Assembly: GCA_026936325.1 (NCBI GenBank) | Contig: JAPTHN010000001.1 | Coordinates: forward strand, 9,868,681 to 9,932,680 | Reading direction: 5' to 3' | Length of the DNA stretch: 64,000 nt | Source of the DNA: Platynereis dumerilii | Lineage: Eukaryota; Annelida; Polychaeta; Phyllodocida; Nereididae | Shown: in pieces, positions 56,819-64,000 of the stretch | Layout of the letters: the number at the start of each line of letters is the position of its first letter | How positions within the stretch are numbered: the first letter of the stretch is position 1 | Program-made: the position numbers and the translations under genes | The notes under the pieces: generated by a model | Databases searched by the model: none | The model's input: only the letters and a program-made list of their open reading frames with translations | Told to the model about the DNA's origin: nothing

Positions 56819-56989
56819 GTTTTCGCTGTTTTCTGCTTATCACTCATTCTTCCTTCCTTTTTACATTCTTCCTCCTTCAATCCTTCAAGGCTCCCTTCGT
56901 AACATTCCATATTGCTACCATTCTTTCTTACTTTCGTCTATCCTTCCTTTAAGACCTCTCATTTTCTTAAAACTCCTTTCCTTTTACTG

Positions 56990-58149
56990 TGGATCATTTG
57001 CTTCCAGGCCGTTCAGCACATACATTATCACCAAAACAAAAGTACAAACTTTTTTTCTTTTTAAAAAATGTCAGTTGATACATATAGGCCCAGTTAGTAC
57101 TCAGAAATGACGGGTGTATGCACTGCAGTCCACATCAATAAAATTGGCGCCATGTTTCTTGGTTAGGATATTATAACATGAAAAAAGTGCCTGGAGTAAT
57201 TTGTCTGCTGCAAAAAGATCAATTGCTTGTAAACATAATGTTTTGGAATAACATCATGCAGAACACGGCTAATAGACAGATGAGTGTATACTGCCAGGTA
57301 GAATTGTGGCAAAGGGATAACAGACATCTGCCAGTAAAGTTCAGGTAAATTATTTTGATATCAAATTACTGACGTCTCGAATTTTGCCTTTAAATGTCTC
57401 AAATTATGTTTTTGAACTTTTCGATAACAGGCACTTGACAACATAATGGCAATATGAAGCTTATTGAACATTAGGATCATCGTAGCTGAGGCTCTGGAAG
57501 GGGTTTTGTGTCCCGCTGACCATTGGTCATTTTACTTTTCCCTCTCCGGAGCCCCTAGCTGGATGTCATCAGGAAGAAAATAATGTAAATTGGTTTCCCC
57601 TCACAGTCAGAGGCTGTATCGTCTGGTTAGAGGCCCCATATTAGGGTGGAGGCCCCGCTGACAAAATGACGTGGTTGAAGTTTGCAAATGCATATCTGCT
57701 TTCCCAGATCTTCACCAGTTAAAATTATTTGGGAAGAGGCAAAATTTCATCTGTTGATCCATTGCTGTGCCTTCCTTCTCCCATTCCACTCCTGTTAGAT
57801 TCTCCGTAAAGTTTATTTCATTGTGCGGAAAGAAATTTTATGATAATAACAGCCATCTAATCTCGTGATTCCCTAATTTTCTTCTAACGTCAGAACTGAT
57901 TGGTTAGAGACAGAAGTGGAATGGTAGAATTGCTAATTTGACCACTTTGTTCAATACAATCGAATGGACAGCTAAAAAAAACTCAAAAACATCTGGAACG
58001 TAGTCTATATTGAAAATGTATGCACACTTAGTCTATGATTTTGAGATGCGTTAACTGATCTTCGAGCCAGATTGATGTAACTTGGCAATGGGATATGTTT
58101 GTTTTAGTTAGTTCATGTGAATTAATGAATGGGATAAATAAAAAGCAAT
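56990..58149. other. Gene-free stretch, nothing recognised
   Basis: No open frame of note. AGGCCCCATATTAGGGTGG and GAGGCCCCGCTGAC near 57630-57660 are locally GC-rich. Confidence 0.35.
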
Positions 58150-58345
58150 CATCCATGCATGGATGCACTTACTTCAATACTTGCAACTTGCAATGAATTA
58201 TTCATGATGAAACGAAAATATTGTAAGCTGAGCATTAGGCTCCTAAAGACAACAGTTAGAAAAAAAAGATTTTATTCATTTAATCGATGAAAAGTCTTGG
58301 ACTCTGGGTGCATGCCTGAATTGAATTGATTCAACTAAAATATGG
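58150..58345 (+). repeat. Diverged duplicate, copy 1
   Basis: TTGCAATGAATTATTCATGATG, AAACGAAAATATTG and GCTGAGCATTAGGCTCCTAAA parallel 59400-59480 (ATGCAATTCATTATTCATCG, TGAAATGAAAATTG, GCTGAGGTTCTCAGAGCTCTG). It is an old direct duplication or dispersed repeat. Confidence 0.5.
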
Positions 58346-58554
58346 TAATCAGAAACACATACATGCCATATGTTTTTGAATATATTTGGAAATGCAATGT
58401 ATATATATACACATGTCATTATGTGACATGGTGTAATTACTTTTCTGCCATTTCTTCACAATCAACCTTTGTGTGCAGAAAAACTGGCTTGGAAATCTGT
58501 GCTATCCTAACATGCCTACCTTGTGACAGTAATTGACAGTGCAGCCATTGTTTT

Positions 58555-59060
58555 ATTGTGGACCCAATGTCTCATCATTTTAAGTCGGCCTCTGGCAGCT
58601 GCTCACACAAGCTGAATTAGCTTCAGAGGCAGTAGCATTGTCACACTGAAACATATTGAAACAGTTCATCATGAGATGGTCGTCTGGCTGCTTTATAGAC
58701 ACCAGTGAAGCTGTGAGTGGTTCTTTCTCTTCTTGCTAGCCACTTGGCCCTTCGTAGAGCCTGCACGGTGAGCTGACAACAAGCTGAAGCTCAACCAGAA
58801 CGTGACTGGATGGAGTTAATAAGAGCTCACCTGGAAGCAATTACAAGAGTGGCAGGATGAGCTCAAGTGATAGAGACCTGTCACATTACCCCAGAGAAAT
58901 GACATGCTATGGGTTGAGGAGATTGAGAACTGAGTGGCATGGCCTATCTTCTTTCCACACCTTGAGTGCTTATGACATGACTCTAAAGCTGAAAGAAAGT
59001 TGCAAGGGGCTGCCACTTGCAGAGGCTTCCTCGGCTTGCAATTTGTTTTCATAGGATGTT
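58555..59060. other. GC-richer island without a supported frame
   Basis: Richer in AGCT/GCTGAAGC words than its surroundings, with overlapping short frames on both strands (58816-59052 - and 58857-59054 +). It could be an untranslated or non-coding exon; nothing decisive is visible. Confidence 0.3.
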
Positions 59061-59384
59061 TGTATTACAAGACTTTTTAAATGCTAAAAATAAGATAGGA
59101 CCCATCGTATGTGTGACATGTGTCGGAGGAAATTCAACAGTAAATTCATTGAAGTGTTAAATAAAAATAACGGAAAATATAATTTCTTATATTGAATGGA
59201 TCAATACATGATAATTTCCACAGAGTTATCTGACAATCATCAGGCACATATTGTAGTATATATTTTGTACCATGATATGTAAGCCAAATTGATTTTTTGA
59301 GATAAAACATAGTATGGACATTTGGAAATGTAGGTTAATCAGTTTATGTGGATTACGGGGGAAAACATAAACAGGACAAAAAAA

Positions 59385-59590
59385 TCAATCCTTCCTGTAA
59401 TTCAATATTTTCAACATGCAATTCATTATTCATCGTGAAATGAAAATTGTGCCAGCTGAGGTTCTCAGAGCTCTGCAACCTCCAGAAATTAAGGAACGAG
59501 AAAAGTCCTAATTTATTCATGGAAAAATGTCTGCGTGCTTGACAATATGAAAAATTAAGTTAGCTATGATTCCACTCAAATATTGAATTC
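59385..59590 (+). repeat. Diverged duplicate, copy 2
   Basis: Counterpart of 58150-58345, same order and orientation. Confidence 0.5.
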
Positions 59591-60339
59591 AGTAGCCAAG
59601 AAAGTGACTTTATTGATTGAGGAGGGGGGAGGCGTTTTTTGGGATTTCCATTCCATTACAATGATTACCTAGTGGCTACCTTACTAACAGCATCCCGTCC
59701 ATAAGTACACAAATAATGAAGTAAATCTGACCCTCAGATAGGTATACTTGGCACTTTGAAAGCAACAAAACTAAGTACCAGTAAGTGGATGGGGATAGGT
59801 AAAGAAAGCAAAGCTGATGCAGCTTTTTTCTTAACCAAGAAGACCTATGGGATCCAGTTGAAAGGTTACTTAGTGAAGTTTTTCAGGATAAGGGAACTTA
59901 GCTGGTTACTAAGACACTAAGGCCCCTTATGCTTGGTGGAGGTTCCTTAGAGGGATTACAGAACTGTTTTTCTCAGTTTTATATAATTTCATTGCAAAGT
60001 TTCTGTGTTTGTCATAATATAGAGATTAAATATCAATATCCTAATGTGTGAAATAAACGAAGACCAGATTGTGTGCAAGCATGGACTGTGCTTGAGCAAA
60101 GCCACAATGCAATATGACAAAGATTACATGCATCACAGCAAATATGAGCATCTAAACCTTTGGTAAAGCTTTTAAATTACGTATAAAATCAAAATTAATT
60201 GATCCATATAAGACTATGAAATATGCATTGTTAAACTGAGGCCTTCTGTTAACACTATGAATTTGGTGTATGCATGCTCCTTCTTCAAACATGTACATTA
60301 ACATAAATATTGTGGAATGGATATTTCTAACATTTGTCA

Positions 60340-60664
60340 GTGGGGCCTGGTACATGTGCAGTTGTGTATTATTCCGCTGAAGGTCTTTGCCTGCATGGGT
60401 TCGACTCCTGGTTGGGGAACCCGAAAAATTTTCAGTGTACCTTTATGAGAAAAATCCCATCTGGATGTCGTTCGGATGAGACGTTAAATTGGCGGCCCCT
60501 TGTATCAGTGTCTGTGCTGGGCAAGTAAAAGATCCCTCACATGGGGTAAATGTGTAACATGTTGAGGACTCCTGCTCTCTCTCTCATCTCATCAATCAAC
60601 CCTCGTGAGCGCCCAGAACTGGGCTTAGAGGGCTGCACTTACCATATCTATCTATCTATCTATC
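60340..60664 (+). mobile_element. tRNA-derived SINE-C with conserved core and (TATC)n tail
   Basis: CATGGGTTCGACTCCTGG is a B-box. The body contains GGATGTCGTTCGGATGAGAC, GTTAAATTGGCGGCCCC and GGCAAGTAAAAGATCCCTCAC, words typical of a widespread invertebrate SINE central domain. GCGCCCAGAACTGGGCTTAG forms a hairpin near the 3' end, and the tail is TATC repeats (to 60664). Confidence 0.8.
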
Positions 60665-60690
60665 AAGTTTTTACTAAAAAATAAAAAAAG

Positions 60691-61406
60691 TAGGGGAGAC
60701 TTAGGTAAGATGTGTCGCTTTTGATTTTTTTGGTGATTTTCTATATTTAAAAAAGCTTACTTTGTGAAGCAATGAAAGCAATGGGACACAACAATTAGGG
60801 AGATAATGGTGGACTTCCACAAAGTTCTAGGCTGCTGTAAGGTTTATCACTGGATTAGTCAGGTTGGTTGATCCCTTTTTTTAACTTACATTGAATTTTA
60901 CCTTTTTTTTTCTCATATCTTAATCATTCATATAATATTTGCAGCATATAACTGGTTTCTTATAGTATCTTATATTGACACAATTTATTGGTTGTCTAAA
61001 TGTATCATATCATGCCACCAGTCACTCCAAAATTGGTTTGGGGACAATGTCACTCAAATTACAGATTAAGTGTTAATCACAATTCTGACAACATATCAGT
61101 TAAACATGTTAAATTATAAGTTACATGGGGCAGGAGACATTCATGTTGCTAATTCAGCACTGGCCAATTGTATGTCAAGTTTTATCTATGAATTTTGAGT
61201 ACAGAATTTTCACAATTAAAAATGAAAGTTTTGCCTGGTGCAGCTGAGACTGAGCCAAGGCCCACACCATCAGAATATGACCATCAATGGAGGCAGGTCT
61301 CGAACCTCCAACACTAGCTTCATGTATAATTAGGGAATCATCTGCCTGATTTAGTTTCAAATTAACGATGGTTTATAAAAGTTACAACTTGCCCCAGTCT
61401 CCCCTA
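60691..61406. mobile_element. TIR element (TAGGGGAGACT ends) with tRNA-like insert
   Basis: TAGGGGAGACTTAGGTAAG at the left and, inverted, TAGGGGAGACTGGGGCAAG at the right. On minus, 61340-61240 contains GGAGGTTCGAGACCTGCC, a B-box-like hairpin suggesting an old SINE head inside. No transposase frame. Confidence 0.65.
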
Positions 61407-61965
61407 GTGAGAATTTGAGTAAATTCTGGAATGCATGCAGCATTTACAGTACATTTTAATTTTTTGGGTTTTGGAAGATTTCATTGATAATGTTATTCAA
61501 TTCAAACCAAAATTATTGATTTAGAGGCACTGAAAATCAAGTAAAATCTGTTTTAGTCTAGACCCCACCCCCTCATCAAACATCCTTCCAATAAACAGTT
61601 AGATTGTACATATCTGAAACTTTGGCATGTATCAAGGTATTTTCGTACAGAAAAATTGATGACACATGCTCCGTCGCATTGTTCCAGCAAGAGAACTGCG
61701 CAGTCGTTGGTTTACTGCTGCGCTTCTTGATTTGTCAGTTTTATCAAGATTATGTATGTGTTGGTAAAACAGTACAAGTCAGCTAACTGGTGTTTTCCTC
61801 AGTATGGGCTTGATGAACCAATGCGCAATGAAATCTGTAAAGTTTGTCGAACAAAGGATCTTCACCATAGGCATTCTCACTTCTGTAATCCTTCTAAGGG
61901 GACATTCTTAGTAGACTTCATGCTCTGTAAGTGGATGGAACTAATATAAGTACCCATAATTATAA
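61407..61965. other. Gene-free stretch, weak frames
   Basis: A 65-codon plus frame at 61752-61949 contains CKVCRTKDLHHRHSHFC, a C/H-rich string that looks zinc-finger-like but does not fit a standard spacing. Not called. Confidence 0.3.
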
Positions 61966-63999
61966 CCCACTAAACAATTTCATGTGACTATAAGGTTATG
62001 CCAATATTAGCCGCTAAGTTACGATAATATTAGTTGCCAATCTTAGCATCACCTTTTCCAGGAAACTTCCAATTTATGTCACAATGTTAGAATATGACAT
62101 TACCACATAATCAGGAGGAAAGGTTAGGATAATGTTATAATGTAACATTAGCAGTTAATGTTAGCGTAACGTTTCTGAGGAAACTTCCCATTTCCTTCTC
62201 AGAATATTAGCATACAATATTATTTGATAGTAAAGGTGTAAGGTTGAGATACTGGTTGATATTGACTAGTAATTGCTTTTAAGATGATTGCCTGGTGTAA
62301 CTAGATGACATATACAGGTAATATTCTGCTGATATTGTCATAATCATAATAGTTCTGTTCATATGACCCTGACATCACAGAAAAATTACAGATGACACAC
62401 AGATTGTGCACTTAAAAATATATCTTTCAACTCTATACAGCACATGCAGAGAGAGATAGTAGTTATGTCACACAATCATTGGCTTCAAGTGAGGAACTTT
62501 CCCAGTAGCCAGAATGACTCAGGAGCTGAATGAGCTACTCTGCAGACCATTGTAGTTGCGCCTTCTCCATAGGTCCTCCAGCATGGGGTTCTGTGTCCAA
62601 CCAATGGAAAGCTTGGAACTGGCCAGGGCATTCCACGGTAACTGCAGCCAGGGTAAAGGAAGATCCGGAATCACTGTCTGAAATAGAAAAAGGCAGAGAG
62701 TTGTAAGAAGAAGTCACAGACAAACAGATGAAAATACAGATTAAATATAGGATTAGTGAGTTAGTAACAAAAGAGAAAGAAAAGTAAAAAGTGAGAGACC
62801 AGGCCTAGCAAATTGCCAGGTCACCAAAATTATCAGCTTGTTCTTTTTACAGAACAGCCCAAGTCTCTCTGGTGATGCTGATACACTCACCTTGGTGCAT
62901 TTCCAGGATCAATCTTTGTGGTCAAGGAAGAACATATCTCTCTTAGCTTCTGGCTTCCATAGATTTTTTCTTATACACTTCAAGCAATTGATATTGTTAT
63001 CAATTGACATATAACTTAGTTTGTATTCAATGATGCAATAAAAAATTCAGTACATTTGTTATATTTTAATTTATTATGCATTTTACACTCGACTGTGGCA
63101 ACATTTGGACTGAGCATGGAGCAAGTGCTGAGCGCAGGCCATGTGGCTCCATCTATAAATTGACACTTCAACACAATGACGACTCTATATCAACTAGTAC
63201 ACTGTGAAATTTGAAAACTGTGTTGCAGTAATATTTTGAGCTGTCGTTTGAATACATCTTGGGCCTGTCTGCGATGTGCTAAAATGAAGCACACTGGATC
63301 AGGTGGATCCCCTTGAAAGATCACAGCAATATTTTGGGATTATTACCCACATTCATAGTAAATTTATAAGAAGGGTATCACAAATAAAAACCAAAAGCAA
63401 CACAAAATCAATCAAAACAGCTCAATATTTTGAATTTTCTCAGCTTGAAGCCTAAGTCAACACAGCTCAGTATTTTGAGTTATCTCAACTCAAAACATTA
63501 ATTTATGTTACCTCAATCAACTTGTGCAACCATCTCACCCAATCAATCGTGCTGAATCAGTGCCTCCAATTATACAGTGTATCTCAACCATACCTCTTCA
63601 TTATACAGTAACATTAATATGCTAATATTCTGACAAGGAAATGGGAAGTTTCCTCAGAAATGTTATGCTAACATTACCTGCTAATGTTATGTTATAACAT
63701 TATCCTTGCCTTACCTCCTCATTATGATGTTATGTTATATGGTAACATTGTGAAATACAGCGAGAAGTTTCCTGGAAAAGGTTATGCTAATGATTAGCCA
63801 CTAATATTATCGTCACTTAGCACTGATAATGTTATGCTAATATTACCAGAATATTGGACAAATCATCTTATTTCTAACACTTCCTTAAGATCCTGGTCAA
63901 GTTAATATGACATTATAAGAATATCATCAGTGTCATATTACCTTGTAACACCCTGCTCAGAAACTGGTGATGTTACGGAAATGTTAGCTGTTTGGTGGG
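61966..63999. mobile_element. 2-kb element with about 240-bp inverted repeats and coding-like cargo
   Basis: CCCACTAAACA at the left and TGTTTGGTGGG at the right edge of the window are inverted. Long arms (about 62000-62240 and 63605-63850) match in inverted orientation through CTTTTCCAGGAAACTTC, GGATAATGTTATAA and CTGAGGAAACTTCCCATTTCC. The right arm has an extra segment of about 120 bp. Between the arms lies a spliced-looking segment (62519-62891). The whole could be one transposon or two opposite miniature elements around a gene piece. Confidence 0.55.
62519..62891 (-). other. Two exon-like segments around a 213-bp intron (frame unresolved)
   Basis: On minus, GCACCAAG|GTGAGTG marks a strong donor after base 62891, and CTCTCTGCCTTTTTCTATTTCAG marks a strong acceptor before base 62677, giving an intron of 62678-62890. 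The downstream segment is open in two frames: one ends at 62519 (WLQLPWNALASSKLS, MLEDLWRRRNYNG), the other at 62535 (TLAAVTVECPGQF, HWLDTEPHAGGP). The upstream segment is open in one frame (KIYGSQKLREICSS, KIDPGNAP), but that frame ends shortly after the junction, as R-Q-stop. So a splice unit is well supported, while a continuous long protein is not. No family is recognised. It may be a last coding exon plus 3' UTR exon, a captured gene fragment, or a decayed element gene. Confidence 0.4.
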
Positions 64000-64000
64000 A

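Noticed and set aside
56669-56902. 77-codon frame rich in SFLPSFL
   Set aside because: It is a translation of the (TTCC)n microsatellite.
61752-61949. Zinc-finger-like CKVCRTKDLHHRHSHFC string
   Set aside because: Spacing does not fit a C2H2, RING or similar finger, and no second finger is present.

Overview
This is a eukaryotic window, AT-rich and very gene-poor. It is dominated by short repeats, tRNA-derived SINEs and small inverted-repeat DNA elements, with microsatellites and long stretches carrying no coding signal. That texture, together with a CR1/L2-like LINE tail, Tc1/mariner fragments and hAT-type miniature elements, fits the genome of a marine invertebrate (an echinoderm or hemichordate would fit). 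The species cannot be fixed from the sequence alone. There are no operons, ribosome binding sites or bacterial features.

The best gene is at about 26.96-28.00 kb on the + strand. It encodes a signal peptide, a 13-cysteine ectodomain, one membrane segment and a tail with PPxY-type motifs, followed by an AATAAA signal near 28.51 kb. Its coding sequence lies in two overlapping frames, which implies a small intron or a -1 frameshift; an A_AAA_AAG heptamer sits in the correct phase. A second, weaker gene-like structure lies on the - strand near 62.5-62.9 kb: a 213-bp GTGAGT...TTTCAG intron between coding-like segments, enclosed by long inverted repeats. Other weak coding hints are an ATG|GTAAGT first-exon-like site at 53.36 kb, two small ORFs inside an inverted-repeat-bounded block at 40.8-42.25 kb, and an orphan ORF at 54.7 kb.

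Layout. 0-20 kb: a patchwork of one old dispersed family (blocks called R1, R2, R3 and R5 here), SINEs, a hAT element (5.1-7.5 kb) holding a LINE fragment that itself holds a foldback element, and six or more further inverted-repeat elements. 20-24 kb: a tandem array of roughly 190-200-bp units split by a miniature element, then a three-armed inverted-repeat element. 24-29 kb: a pair of related miniature elements on either side of the PPxY gene. 29-38 kb: two inverted copies of a decayed mariner transposon, with R1/R5 and R6 repeats between them. 38-45 kb: mostly featureless, with the inverted-repeat block. 45.9-46.9 kb: an approximately 70-unit array of a 12-mer matching the tRNA A-box, fused to a SINE body. 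47-64 kb: SINEs, hAT- and mariner-type miniature elements, simple repeats and the terminal inverted-repeat element with the spliced-looking insert.

Family names such as R1-R6 and SINE-A/B/C are local labels defined by repetition inside this window. Gene calls are few because most open frames here are short AT-rich chance frames or translations of repeats.
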